A stretch of 64,000 bases of DNA from NCBI GenBank assembly GCA_051294375.1, contig CM119263.1:5144740-5208739 (forward strand), given 5' to 3'. The notes beneath the pieces are model-generated. The model was given only the letters and a program-made list of their open reading frames with translations. It made no database searches and had not been told where the DNA came from. Shown in pieces: positions 25,701-36,520 of the stretch (the stretch's first letter is position 1; each line of letters starts with the position of its first letter). Source of the stretch: Paraspadella gotoi. Its lineage: Eukaryota; Chaetognatha. The translations under genes were made by a program, and so were the position numbers.

Positions 25701-26488
25701 CATGACTTCTGTTGTAACTTGTAAGGCCTCTTTAGTGACAAATCCCTGAAAAAATTGATATGTGACAGGTTTGAACCTCCGAACATCTGCGTTACTCCCC
25801 AACGCTTGACCTGATTTTCTTTGTAAAAAAAAATTTATACAGTTGATACTACCTATGCATTAAAAAATGGAGATCCTGATTATTATTAGTAAGAAAGAAA
25901 ATAAAATCGCCGACCGAATTCTTTAAAAATTACATTGCCCGCTAAGAAATTATTTTGCTCCACTAAAATGTTGGGTTGCCGCACGGGGTAACAGACACAA
26001 AATCAAAGAACGAATCCAGGAATACAAGGAATTACAAGGATAAGATAAGGATGGCAGTCGCGCGACAACTCTGGGGGTGACATTCGATCGGGGCTTCATT
26101 CCTTACTCCCCCTTTCCCTCCCCCCCCCCTGTCCCCAGGTTCTGCTGCTTTTGCAAACACTGCAACGTCCCAGGATTCGATTTGTGCGAACTCTATGAAA
26201 GAGAAAAGGACGCAGCCGTGGAGATTGTCGAGAAAGTGGGAGCGCTGATCGAAGACGCGACGGAGATGATGAGTCGGTCCCAAACGGAGGTAAGTTCTGG
26301 AGTAAGGAGTCGAATTAGTCTATTTTGATCAAGTTTATGTCTCTCTTCTCTAGGACGCTTTGGCCGCTCTCTTCGCTCTCAAGAAAATCTGCGTGGAGAA
26401 TTCGATGCATCTGACGGCGTCGGAAGTTGACGATCGAATCGACGAGTGTTTGGGACTCATGGGGACGACGATCGTTACTTCTTTCTGA
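22795..26488 (+). CDS. SET and MYND domain lysine methyltransferase (SMYD family, SMYD4-like)
   Basis: Predicted protein-lysine methyltransferase, nuclear or cytosolic. Ten exons: 22795-22903, 23081-23376, 23843-23931, 24029-24174, 24332-24507, 24578-24730, 24820-24928, 25295-25424, 26139-26289, 26354-26488, all GT-AG, giving 497 aa. The split SET domain starts near residue 85 (GRFLVASRNLKPGE). A MYND zinc finger follows at about 136-177 with the ordered Cys/His ligands (CETC, CSRC, WCSSRC, HKYEC). The catalytic SET core has NHSCRPNC, then GDEIFITY, then a post-SET cysteine cluster (CCFCKHC). The layout resembles SMYD4, but the TPR regions of full-length SMYD4 are not obvious and the protein is shorter. 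A poly-Ala run (about residues 56-68) is CGG/GCG-encoded. Introns 2 and 7 carry SINE pieces. It is the only plus-strand gene in the window. The family is certain; the subfamily is inferred. Confidence 0.9.
23500..23720 (-). mobile_element. SINE copy in SMYD intron 2
   Basis: Most complete copy of the ttggtacaaccaat family. It runs from tatatgaaattggtacaacc through the aagctatcttgcccctgact and actttggtggttt blocks to cttcccaatcaatgaagtgg. It is inserted in antisense if the tail is the 3' end. It lies wholly within intron 2. Confidence 0.65.
24945..25185 (+). mobile_element. tRNA-derived SINE in SMYD intron 7
   Basis: GC-rich island inside an AT-rich intron with a strong B-box match (ggggttctagccc, near 25,062) and an A-box-like stretch about 35-40 bp upstream (aggcaagtcattcgcctcc). 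Composition and spacing resemble the element at 17,222. It accounts for most of the 366 bp intron. Confidence 0.55.
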
Positions 26489-27689
26489 CCGAAATTAACT
26501 CATTTTAATTGGATTTTAAAAATATATATTTCCATGGCTTCGGCGGTTAATCGAACCAAACGGCCTTTTAAACTTGGATGGAACAAAGAATCTTCCAACT
26601 TTTCTCCTTCCAAAAGAAAAAAAAACCTTCGTATTCCATCCACGCGCGACGCAGGCGGAAAATTTTTTGATCTTTTTTTTTTTTCATGGATTAGAATTTT
26701 TTTTTTTTTTCCGCTGGTTTTTTCGAATTCCCTCGCGACTCCCGCGTTTGAGGTTTAGATCAAAACAAAAGGATCGAGGAGCCGAGAAAACAAAATTCGA
26801 CCGTTTTTATTCTTTGGGTTCTCCCCTCCCCCCCCTCCTCTCCATTTCCCCGCGTGAAAAACAGAGGCAGCGAAAAAAAAGGTGGGTTTCAAAATATAAG
26901 CTCGGATTTCGTCATGCGGGAACGGAAAAAAAGACCTTACCATTAACCTTTCTATGTGGCGCCTCTCCCGGATCGCGGCCGCCGCGGTTTGTTTTGATTT
27001 ATTTTCTAAATTGGCGCGGGAATTCGAAAAGCTCTGTGCACATTTGCAGCGATAAATAATTCTTTGGTGCGTGAGACGAAGAGGGGGAACGGATGCTAAA
27101 AGTGCTGTGCAACGCGACAGAGAGAGGGCGAGAGGATATATATTAAAAATGTTCTAAAATATCTCACCTCGTTCTATTTCACTCAAAATAAAGGAGCAGT
27201 TTAACTAGGTTTTAGCATTTTTTAAAAAAATTACCGCCAAGTTAAAATGATAGTTTGACAAACAAATAAGTCGCAATGCAAGATAAAAGCTAAAAGGCAG
27301 TTTCAGCCTACTTTTGCACCAATTTATTGATCTCAGAGACAACAGTCCTTTACCCAATATTATCAATTATGCAGCCATTTGGTACTCAGAAGGTTCAGTT
27401 ACAATGTGAAGGATCGTCATTTTCCTGTGAGAAGATTAACAAGGTCCAATCGTTGACAAAATAGAAAAAAATATGAAAAAAAGTGTGACAAATTTTTTTA
27501 CTGTATGTTTTCGAAATTATGGTACTGTCACAAAATGGTTTAAAAAACGCATTTTTAATACATATTCTGTTAGAGCAGACCAAGCCCTTACCTCTACATA
27601 TTTTTTGCGACAATTTTGAATCAGGGCTTGTTCATAATCAATTAATATATCAGAAAATTTGGACTGACAAACAGATTTTTTTTTTGTCA
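26489..27689. other. No gene seen
   Basis: After the SMYD stop there are homopolymer-rich stretches to about 27,000 and then AT-rich DNA. Short open frames here have no recognisable domain. A GC-rich island near 26,955-26,985 (cggatcgcggccgccgcgg) carries nothing I can name. Confidence 0.7.
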
Positions 27690-28425
27690 AATATTTTACT
27701 TTTTTGCACTGATGTCTTTGTTATGAGAAAAAAAACGAAAATGGAGGGTAGTAGCGGTAAATCTATGTTGTTGTGATCATTCATGATAAATTTGAATAAA
27801 AAATATGCACAACTTTGATGACAGGACATTTTTCTTTAATAAAAAAATTGAAATTTTCCAGTTTTTTGAAAATATTATTTTTTGCGTTCATAATTATAAT
27901 TAAAAAAAACGCGTAAACATTTTGCATTTCTAAAAACATCAGATTGAGGTAATCAATTTGCGCAAAATCTGATGTTTTTTATTTTTTGATATTTTTATTT
28001 TTTATGCAAAAACATAATTATGAATGAGCCTTGGTCAAATCAATTTTTTTTATCATTTTTTCATATAAGCCTGACTTTTTTGCCCTGAAGTCTTTTGTAC
28101 AAGAAGACCCATGGATTTGGAGGGTAGTAGCCATAAATCTATATTTTTATGATAATCCATGATTAATTTGGAACAAAAATACGTACAATTTGAAGACAGG
28201 GCATTTTTATTTATTAAAATAACTGAATTTTTTAGTTGAAAAAAAAAAAAATTTTTTTGTTCATAATTAAGAATAAAGAAAACGAGCAAACATTTTGTAT
28301 TTCTAAAAACATCAGATTGGAGATAATTATTTTGGGCCAATCTGATGTTTTTCATTTTTTTAAATTTTCATATTTTATGCAAAAATATAATTATCATAAT
28401 CATTGGTCAAACCAATTTTTTAAAT
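27690..28425. repeat. Diverged tandem duplication (about 370 bp unit, two copies)
   Basis: Copy 1 (about 27,700-28,045) and copy 2 (about 28,075-28,425) share, in order, tggagggtagtag, taaatctat, gacagg.catttt, gttcataatta, a ctaaaaacatcagattg hairpin with its inverted partner aatctgatgttttt, tatgcaaaaa.ataattat, and ttggtcaaa.caattttt. Each unit therefore holds its own hairpin. There is no coding frame. Confidence 0.75.
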
Positions 28426-28437
28426 ATTTTTCTTATA

Positions 28438-29148
28438 CAAGTTTGAGCAAACAATGTCGGATCTGCCTACGATAATTAAGTGGCATAATTTGGTCAACTG
28501 ACATAATTTGGTCAACTGACTTTATTTGTTTAACTGATATAATTTGGTCAACTGACATAATTTGGTCAACTAACATAATTTGGTTAACCGACTAAATTTG
28601 TTTATCTGACATAATTTGATTAACTGACATTGTTTGGTCAACTGACATAATTTGGTCAATTAACATGATTTGGTCAACCGGCATAATTTGGTCAACTGGC
28701 ATAATTTTATCCATGGCTATTTGGTCAACTGCATAATTTTATCACTAGCATAATTTGGTCAACTTGCAGTATCAACTGGCTAGTCAACTGGCATAATTTG
28801 GTCAACTTGCAGAATTTGGTCAACTGGCATATTTTCTGTCAATTGGCATAATTTGGTCATTCAATCAATCAATCAATCAATCAGAGAGAGATTGAGAGAA
28901 ACTTTATATCCAGCTCAATCACACACTTCCCTACCCACACACAAAATTTCATTCCAATCCATCCATCCAATCACGAGTAATTGTGTTTTTTGCTAAGGTA
29001 GGACGGATGGACGAACGGACATCGTTTTTTTTGCATAATTTCTCATAATTCAATGTTCTGACATGATATAAGTGAGTGCCCGACAATATTGGAGGGGACG
29101 GACCAATGGACTGACAGAGTCGGGATCTGCTGAAGCAGATCCGACTAA
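28438..29148. mobile_element. HINE/Helitron-like repeat, copy A
   Basis: About 710 bp. It begins with caagtttgagcaaac and gtcggatctgcctacgataa. The centre (28,480-28,860) is an imperfect 18-19 bp minisatellite with core aactgacataatttggtc. It ends with a hairpin (gtcgggatctgct gaa agcagatccgac) followed by taa. The 5' gtcggatctgc is the inverted complement of the 3' gcagatccgac, so the ends form 11 bp terminal inverted repeats. Ends, tandem centre and 3' hairpin match the plan of non-autonomous Helentron-associated (HINE) elements. That assignment is inference. A second copy lies at 37,604-38,546. Confidence 0.65.
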
Positions 29149-31118
29149 TAATTGTTAATAAGATGAACATTATAAATGTATACCTACAAGAAAGAAAGAG
29201 AGAGAGAGATAATAAAAAGTCACAAACAAAAAGAGAGAGATGAAGAAAGAAAGAGAAGAGAGAGAGAGAGAGATTGATTGATTAATTTTTAATTGATTGA
29301 TTGATTGATTGGTAATGCTGAAAGCTTTAAATTAGTACAAGGATTTTTTCCTAATTGGATTACGAGACTATTCATTCTTTGGCTTTGATTTTCCATCTTT
29401 TTTATTATATTAATTATGTTCATTACTTGTATTTCTGCCAAAGATTCTTTCTATCATTCAATCTCTTTCTTCTCTCCTTTTCTTTTAATTAATTTCAACC
29501 TTTACACAGTGACATCCAAATGTGTGACCTTTTGAGTCTTTTTCTTGTTTTTTCTTTTTTTTAAAGCTTTACTAATAATTAACTTTTTGGGATTGATGGA
29601 TTGATGGATAACACTTGATGAATTATTTTTTTTATATTCATAAGTTTAAATTCATCTATTTGTTACCCTAAAAGTTTTCAAATAAATTTTTATTCCATTA
29701 AAGATCATGCGTTAGATTACTTAGAAGTTTTCTAAATGCTCCATTATAAAAAGCTAAAAATGCAATAATCTCATTTGCATATTGCAGTAAAAGAAATAAT
29801 CTTTTAAAAAATATACATAATATATAATTTTTTTTTTCAGGTTTAAAACGCTTATAACATATTGTGGTTATTATGATTCAAAAAGGTTATTAAGAAAGAA
29901 TTATTTTTTTTACAAAAAAATGAATTTGAAAAAAAAAGTACCTTGTCAAAGTGAAAAAAAGATAAATGTGAAAACAGAATCGCAGCCAGAAATTCAGAAA
30001 TCGACAAAAATCGATCGGAAATGACTTTTTACGCAATGGCAAAGTTTAGTTCCAATAATATTTATGGGTAATAGATTTTTAAATTATTCAATGTATTTTA
30101 CTGTATCTCGATAGCCTGTAACAATTTTGCATAGATTTTTTAGGATAACTTCTGTAAAGACTCAGGGAATAAAAAAAAATATTCAGATGGGCTGAAATCA
30201 ATAATATTTTTTTTCGCCTGCCGGTGGAACTCTCTTTCAGCTTTTAGCTTGCATTGCGTCATAAGTCGTGTCTGTTCGTTCACATTATATTTATGGGATT
30301 AGTTTACAATTGCATTAGAGCCAATCATTGATTTGCAGATCTCATCAGATCTCATCTCTTCATGTTAGTTAATTTTTTCACAGAATTAAAAAAAATATTT
30401 TGCAACAAACGAATGACTTTTTAAAACTTTTTTTCTCCGCTTTTCGCAAATGACGCTTTTATTTTGCTCAGAGAAAAACCAGGGGTCAGGCGACGCTTAC
30501 ACAATGAAAACAAAAGGCTTTTTAAGTTCACTTTTCAATGAATTAATACCATTTTATTTCTCTACTCAGTAAAAATAATATTTTCGGAGTGAATCTTATA
30601 CCTATTACTGTTGATGTTTACTCTTTCCTTAGCCTGGTTTGGGTTTTTTTTTTGTCGAATCAAAGTGCTATTTGGATATGAAAAACCTAATTGAATTACT
30701 GTTATTTCTTTTTAATGCAATGAAATGAGATTTAACAAGCTGACAGTAAAACCATTAGCTCCACTAAGCAGTTTTATATCTCTGCGGCGAAAGACTTTTG
30801 TCCGATAAAAGAAGAACAGAGGAAATGAATTAAGTGATAAATTCTTTATTCACATGATAATAATGGGAGAGCATCCCAACTGTTTGGAAAATTAAGGCTT
30901 GAAACTAACAGCAATGACATGAGAATTCGAACGAGGAAACGGTTCTGATCATTTTTATAATCAAAGACAAAGACCACAAATATTAAAACACTACTTTTTT
31001 AATTTTACTTAAATTTATACGTCATTCACAAGTTACTTCAAAACATAAAAAAAAATCGAAAATATATTTTTTTACCCAATTTCATTAACAAGACAAAAAA
31101 TAAATCATCAATAAACAT
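29149..31118. other. No gene seen
   Basis: AT-rich DNA with short (GA)n and ATTG repeats near 29,195-29,310. Nothing else is recognisable on either strand. Confidence 0.75.
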
Positions 31119-31337
31119 TTAGTCCAAAGAAGACTTGCGTTGCTCCATTTGAATCTCTCTTAATCGTTTCTTGAACTCTAGCGTTTTCTGAGGATCAACT
31201 TTGGGAAACAAAGTCTGTTTGATATTGATGACGTCTTTTTCGAAAAACAGTTCCGGTCGGTTGAAGCAATAAAACGCTCCGACGGGAAAGGCCATGTAGC
31301 AGGCCATCTTGAAGACTTCCAATCTCCAATTGCCCAT
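31119..31337 (-). CDS. PET100: PET100-like cytochrome c oxidase assembly protein
   Basis: A 72-residue single-exon protein with the PET100 family plan: MGNWRLEVFKMACYMAFPVG at the N terminus (a single membrane segment, about residues 7-24), then a conserved stretch with ELFFEKDVI, and a charged tail (FKKRLREIQMEQRK). PET100 is a small inner-membrane chaperone of mitochondrial Complex IV biogenesis. Length is normal for the family (about 70-110 aa). It is the last gene of the minus-strand run, 226 bp downstream of the HSF stop. The start codon is the only one that keeps the conserved N terminus. No splice acceptor is visible directly 5' of it. Confidence 0.88.
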   Translation of the reverse strand: MGNWRLEVFKMACYMAFPVGAFYCFNRPELFFEKDVINIKQTLFPKVDPQKTLEFKKRLREIQMEQRKSSLD

Positions 31338-31563
31338 GACGAAAATGGGAACAGTAGCAGTTAAATTACGGGCTGATCGTCAGAGAATCATTTGATGTAA
31401 TTGAACGCCATTGCTGCGAGGGAATAAGAACAATAAATACAATAAGTACTTAATGAAATAATACAGCACAGTCTAAATCAAGTGAATGCGAAAACACGCT
31501 AACGCAGATTATTACACTCTAAACATCATAAGATCATTTTTTGTCACAGCATGATAGTGGGAT

Positions 31564-33498
31564 TCAACTGTTGGAATTGTCATCGTTCAAATCCGGCGGG
31601 CCAAGAATGCTCTTGGTCGGGCCGAACGCTTGACTCAAAGCATCTTTGGTCGATGCGGAGAAGTCGAGGAGATCGTCCCAATTGATCGGCGACGCCGGGG
31701 AGGTGGAGATGGGGCCGTCGGGAACGAACAGATTGAGGAGTTCCGAAGGATCCATTTGAATCCCCGGCGTCTGGGAGACCAAAGCGTCTTTGATATGGTC
31801 GAGTCCTTGGTCTACGGTCTCGATTTGCTTGCTGAGCGAGAGCGCCAACTCCTGCGGTCGGGAAGTGGACGCCTGCGGCGGCGACGACGACGCTAACAGC
31901 AGAGCGGCGTCGTCGATTTCATCATTGACGGCGAATGGAGGCTTTAAGGTTGATTCTGAGGTGTCCATCTGAAGCAAATCGGAGGCAGACGAATGGGGAA
32001 AAGAAAGATCTAGAGCCGATGGGATGTCGGGAAAAGCAGACGGAGGGAGTGAATCAGAAATTGTTGCAGATGACGCCCCTGACGTCGACGCCTTCACGAA
32101 TTCCGGCGACAAGATCGAGTTAACGTCAAAATACGATGGTGGCGCCGTTGATGGTTGCGACGACGACGAGGCGCCAGTCGAAGATTTCTCACTTTTCTTT
32201 CCTTTAGTTCGACTACCTTTGTTCTTTGCGTTGAGAAGGCTCCGACTGTGATTGCTCGTGATGCCGGGTGAAACAGTTTGGGTAAGGTAATTTTGGTAAG
32301 TCGTCGTCGTATTTGTCGCGGAAGAGAGCGCGGATGTCTGAGGTGAAACAACGCTCGGAATATAAGCCGCTTCGTCTCCCAGAATCAGAAAAGGTTCTTT
32401 GGAATCTTTTTCGTCGAAGTTAAAAATAGAGGATCCGACGGAATCCACGGACTCAGCCGAAGTGGACGGAGAGATGACGAGCATGGCGGATCCGTCCGAA
32501 TTGACGGCAGTCGTCATGACGGGCAGATCGACGACGCTGACGATGGTACTAGGATCGAGCTGGGTTCCGATGTCGTCGGAGGTGATGATGGCGGTCACGG
32601 TATCTATTTTCGGTCCCGGCGTCGATACGCGGGCGGCGTCAGTCAGAGGAGAGGACTCGCGCTGAGGGAGTTCGCTGATGATGGGGCCCGAGAATCTAGC
32701 CGCGCCGGAAGAATGCGGGGTCTCGGCGGGATTCGCCGTTTCGTTTTCCATCAGTGCTGGATATTTGCGTTTGCCGAGTTGCATTGTGGGTCGGGACGAA
32801 CGAGGACCCGTGCTGCGGTTGGGCACCACCGTGTGCATGATGAATTGCAAGAGTTTGTAAGTTACTTGTTGTTGTTTGAGATGCTTTTGTCTTTGGTTGG
32901 CCAGTTCTTGCCACAAGGCGGTGTTCTCCCGTTTTAATTGCTGAAATTGCTCGTTGACCATATCTTGCGTCGCCTGAAGAACTTTTAGGTTTGTCTCAAG
33001 CGAAGTGATTTTCTCCTCAATTTCGACGCGATCAAGCAGCGCCTCTTGCCGCACGGCCGTCGACTGTATTCCTGCTGCTGCAGACGATGGAGTTTTGCGC
33101 TTGATGCGCGACAGCTGCTCTGGTCGATCCCTGATGAAAAACATGTGCTGAAACTCCATATCATCGGCTTCGCCCTTCATGCAGCCTTGTTCGATGCTGA
33201 GGACTTTGCGAAAGCCGTACATGTTCAGTTGTCGGATAAAAGACGAAATGTTGTTGTGTTTATAAAACAAAGGTAGCTGCTCTTTGGCAAATTTTTGTGG
33301 ATCCACGATAAAAAAGCTTTTGCCGTTGGGGCTCCAGTGGACGATCGGGTCGGTCGTCTTATCCTCCACCAAAGCCCACAACTTGGCGATGAAGGCCGAT
33401 ACATTTGGGCCGACGGAGTAAGCGACCGCTGCGGCGTCAGAGGACGAGGGTTGAACGGAACTCGACTCGTCGCCGACTAGAATATCTCGCCCTGGCAT
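31564..33498 (-). CDS. HSF1: Heat shock transcription factor (HSF1-type), intronless
   Basis: A 644-residue single-exon trimeric transcription factor that binds heat shock elements. The winged-helix DNA-binding domain spans about residues 31-133 and includes the recognition segment FYKHNNISSFIRQLNMYGF. A leucine-rich coiled coil (HR-A/B, about 150-215) for trimerisation follows. The remainder is a long Ser/Thr/Pro-rich region with acidic stretches near the C terminus (DEIDDAALLL; DWDDLLD-type INWDDLLDF) that look like activation segments. No clear HR-C zipper is visible. A consensus splice acceptor (ttttccctatcag) abuts the ATG, so the 5' UTR is probably spliced on (cis or trans). Animal HSF genes usually have several coding introns, so the intronless frame is unusual. 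Whether it is HSF1 or a single pan-HSF cannot be told from sequence alone. Confidence 0.93.
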   Translation of the reverse strand: MPGRDILVGDESSSVQPSSSDAAAVAYSVGPNVSAFIAKLWALVEDKTTDPIVHWSPNGKSFFIVDPQKFAKEQLPLFYKHNNISSFIRQLNMYGFRKVLSIEQGCMKGEADDMEFQHMFFIRDRPEQLSRIKRKTPSSAAAGIQSTAVRQEALLDRVEIEEKITSLETNLKVLQATQDMVNEQFQQLKRENTALWQELANQRQKHLKQQQVTYKLLQFIMHTVVPNRSTGPRSSRPTMQLGKRKYPALMENETANPAETPHSSGAARFSGPIISELPQRESSPLTDAARVSTPGPKIDTVTAIITSDDIGTQLDPSTIVSVVDLPVMTTAVNSDGSAMLVISPSTSAESVDSVGSSIFNFDEKDSKEPFLILGDEAAYIPSVVSPQTSALSSATNTTTTYQNYLTQTVSPGITSNHSRSLLNAKNKGSRTKGKKSEKSSTGASSSSQPSTAPPSYFDVNSILSPEFVKASTSGASSATISDSLPPSAFPDIPSALDLSFPHSSASDLLQMDTSESTLKPPFAVNDEIDDAALLLASSSPPQASTSRPQELALSLSKQIETVDQGLDHIKDALVSQTPGIQMDPSELLNLFVPDGPISTSPASPINWDDLLDFSASTKDALSQAFGPTKSILGPPDLNDDNSNS

Positions 33499-33514
33499 CT
33501 GATAGGGAAAATCA
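33499..33514 (-). promoter_or_regulatory. 3' splice site directly at the HSF start codon
   Basis: attttccctatcag immediately followed by ATG. A pyrimidine tract plus CAG at the start codon means the 5' UTR must come from an upstream exon or a trans-spliced leader. Confidence 0.55.
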
Positions 33515-33706
33515 CTCAGACTTTTTAAAAGAAATCTTTTTTGGACAGACTAGTATACAAAGGATCGTAGCAAACAAAAAAGTAACTGATCAAAAAGCTT
33601 TAAAATTCGGAAATTTCCTGCTGGGAGTTTTTTAAAAAAGTTTTGTTCTGTGAAGTGGATGTTTTTCAAATATAAATAATGATAATTAGAAAAAAAATAA
33701 AAACCT

Positions 33707-33712
33707 TTATTC
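33707..33712 (-). promoter_or_regulatory. Polyadenylation signal of DLD
   Basis: AATAAA on the minus strand about 115 nt after the DLD stop and about 210 nt before the HSF start, suggesting that the DLD transcript ends between the two genes. Confidence 0.6.
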
Positions 33713-33825
33713 AACTTTGTTTACAGGCGAACTAGACAGGCATGTTATTAGTTTAATGTGTTTATAAACTCTAAAGACTCGGATTGCCTTCCAACAACGA
33801 TGTAAACGCACACACTCAAAATGTT

Positions 33826-34275
33826 TTAACTAAAGTTAATCGCCTTCCCAGCGTACGCGGCAAGATGCGCCTCTCGTAGCGCCTCCGAGACTGTCGGGTG
33901 GGCGTGGCAGACCCGCGCAACGTCCTCGCAGCTGGCGCCATACTCCATGGCGAGCACGGCCTCGTTTATGAGCTCTCCCGCGACGCTGCCGATGAAGTGG
34001 ACGCCGAGAATTTTGTCCGTTGACTTGTCGCTCAAGACTTTGACGAATCCGTCCGAGTCGTCGTTGCATTTGGCACGACTGTTTGCCGTCAGCGGAAACT
34101 TGCCGATCTTGTAGGCGACTTTCGCCTCCTTCAGCATTTCCTCGGTCTTGCCGACCCAAGCGACCTCGGGATGCGTGTAGATGACGGACGGGACGCAGTT
34201 GTAGTCGATGTGGACGGCGCCGCCCGTCATGCCCTCCACGCAAATAATACCCTCGTCCTCGGCCTTGTGTGCCAA

Positions 34276-34306
<31 letters not shown>

Positions 34307-35361
34307 AAGATGTTGGGCACGGACGTTTGGAACCGCGAGTTGACCGGGATCCGCCCCTGGGGATCAGTCTTGATGCCCACGTTCTCCAGACCCAATTTAT
34401 CCGTGTAGGGACGCCGACCGACGCAAACGAGGAGGACGTCGCAATCAATCGTCTCTTTTTTGTCGGGATTTTTGACCGACTCGACGCCGACTTTAATAGT
34501 TTTGCCCGACCGTTCGGCCGACATGACTTTCGTGGCCATTTTAAACTTAAGCCCCTGCTTCGTGAGAATGCGTTGAATGGTCTTGGACACTTCGGCGTCG
34601 ATCCCCACGCCGCCGACGGCCGGGAGAAACTCGATCATTGTGACGTTGGACCCTAGACGCGACCAAACTGAGCCCAACTCCATGCCGATCACCCCGGCGC
34701 CGATGACGATCATTTCCTTGGGAACGGCCTTCAACGACAAGGCGCCGGTGGAGGAGACGACCGTCTCTTCGTCGATGTCGATCCCAGCGAAGGGAGTGAC
34801 TTCGCTCCCCGTCGCGATCATTATGTTCTTTGTCGGAATCTCGTCCGCGCTGCCGTCGGGCTTGACGGCCTTGACGAGGTTGCCCGAAGCGATGGTCCCG
34901 TGACCGTCGACTCGCGTCACCTTATTGCTCTTGAAGAGATGAGCGATGCCGCCGGTGAGCGCCGTCACCGCCTTCTCCTTTTGACCCATCATCACTGGGA
35001 GATTGAGTCTTGGGTTGTCAAAATCGATCCCGCGATTTTTCAAGTCGTTGTGCATCGCTTGATGGAAGAGGTGGCTGTTGTTAAGCAACGATTTCGACGG
35101 GATGCAGCCCACGTTGAGGCACGTGCCGCCGAGGGTGGGGTTCTTCTCCACGCAGGCCGTCTTCATGCCCAGCTGCGCGGCTTTAATGGCGGCGACGTAG
35201 CCCCCGGGGCCGGAGCCGATCACGACCAGATCGTGTTCCTCTAGGGTGGATCCGTTCCGGGCCTGAAGGCGCGTCGCGAAACATGACGAGGGGCCCAGGA
35301 GATCCGTGGGAATGGAAGCCAATGGGGAGGATGTTCGTACGAGTTTTGCCAACGACTGCAT
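33826..35361 (-). CDS. DLD: Dihydrolipoyl dehydrogenase, mitochondrial (E3)
   Basis: A 511-residue FAD-dependent E3 of the pyruvate, 2-oxoglutarate and branched-chain dehydrogenase complexes and the glycine cleavage system. It oxidises dihydrolipoamide and reduces NAD+. Visible features are a Ser/Arg-rich presequence (about 1-38), an FAD Rossmann GSGPGG (49-54), the redox disulfide in [13 protein letters not shown] (Cys81/Cys86), an NAD-binding [12 protein letters not shown], the second FAD segment IFAIGDV, and the C-terminal HAHPTVSEA with the catalytic His-Glu pair. I chose the Met at 35361 rather than the open-frame start at 35397 because a splice acceptor (ttttctctcgcccag) lies between them, seven bases before this ATG. 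The coding part has no introns. An AATAAA on the minus strand (33,707-33,712) follows the stop by about 115 bp. Confidence 0.96.
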
Positions 35362-35596
35362 CTTTAACTGGGCGAGAGAAAAAGGGACAAATGCCAAATC
35401 TCTTCGTAATGAATTGGGTTGAACTAAATAAGAAGAACAACAACCATCTCACCTTTTTTAAGAAATGACTACAAATTACGCGAGCACCTGAGGGTACAAA
35501 GCGAATACAAGACAAAATAAAACGATAATTATATTAACAAACAAAAATAACGATCAAAAACAGAAATTGTCAATAAAGTTTTAAAAAAACTCGAGT

Positions 35597-36481
35597 TCAA
35601 TTGTTCAACGAAGCGACGACCGATGACGACGACGCCGAAGCAAGATCTTTCGCGACGTAATAAAAGTAAGCGGTGTGGGCGGCGATGACTCCGAAATTGA
35701 GCATCATGGAGAATCCGTGCAATACGCCGAACCGACGCCGAACTAAATTGTACTTTTCCAGCTGATGCTTTTCGAGGCCGGACATGTCGAACTTCATGAC
35801 CCCGACCTCGTGACCATGGTTGACCCTTTTCTCAAATGCCTGGCAGGTCCACATGGCTTTCGTCGAGGCAGGACCGAAGTAAAGAGTGTTGAGAAGATTA
35901 CCGACGAGTCCGACTGAGAGGAGCAGGCCTGATTCGGAGAGAAAGTGGTGGGCGGTATGACAAGGAATAAGAGAAGGAAAAGAAAAGGAAAAGATGACAA
36001 AAGAAAAAGTGAAAATAAGAGTCGATATGAGTCCTTTTATACCTTTTACTTTCGTGTCTCCCTCCCAGGTCGATGGAGAAAACATCAAAGCGAAAGACCC
36101 CAGCGCCGTGAGCGACGTGAGAGACGAAATGAGAAAGTATCGAGGAAAGAGTTGAGATTGGAGGCGACCGAAGACGTGGCGGGGCAGATGAAAGAACATT
36201 GTAGTTCCGGCCACGGATGAAACCCACAGGTGCATTCCGTACTAAAGAAAATAAATTTGCCTATTACTAAGGAGTAAGGATGTTCATTAATTTGATCAAT
36301 CTGTGAGACATACTTGAAAGGAAAGTGCTGACAAGTTAACCATTTGACTGAGAGTCGAATTGGGAGATGATGGTAATGCAAAGTAAATTAGAGGAGAGGC
36401 GACGCCAAGAGCGGTCACCGCCTCGAGTTCGGTGGAAAGTGAGGCAAAAAACGAGGACATCTTCGAAAAAAGTCCGGCCAT
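35597..36481 (-). CDS. TMEM205-like four-helix membrane protein, paralog 1
   Basis: Three exons on the minus strand: 36314-36481, 36043-36241, 35597-35928, giving 232 aa; introns have phase 0 and phase 1. The TMEM205 (DUF4149) signature is clear: Gly-Met-x-x-Trp-Val, LPRHVFGRLQSQLFPRYF, and later FEKRVNHGHEVG and FSMMLNFGVIAAHTAYFYY, with four predicted membrane segments. Human TMEM205 is 189 aa; this protein has an extra N-terminal segment of about 55 residues encoded by exon 1. The molecular role of the family is poorly defined. A tandem paralog with the same intron positions and phases lies upstream. A likely 5' UTR acceptor (gcttttcgcag, ending 36,521) lies 40 bp before the ATG, beside a SINE. 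Confidence 0.88.
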
Positions 36482-36520
36482 AGTTAATTGTTTATTTCAG
36501 CATGCCCAGAAATTGTTCAA

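Noticed and set aside
28480-28860. Regular 18-19 bp repeats as a CRISPR array
   Set aside because: The units are contiguous without spacers, are degenerate, and lie in a eukaryotic genome inside a mobile repeat.
34171-35244. Plus-strand open frames of 66-161 residues
   Set aside because: They are antisense to the DLD catalytic and FAD-binding regions; the minus-strand protein explains the sequence fully.
35362-35397. Upstream Met ([12 protein letters not shown]) as the DLD start
   Set aside because: These codons read through the pyrimidine tract and AG of a splice acceptor; the next Met begins a normal presequence.
35929-36042. TMEM205 paralog 1 read through as one exon
   Set aside because: The in-frame stretch is an unspliced 114 bp intron with GT-AG ends; removing it restores the family alignment and matches paralog 2.
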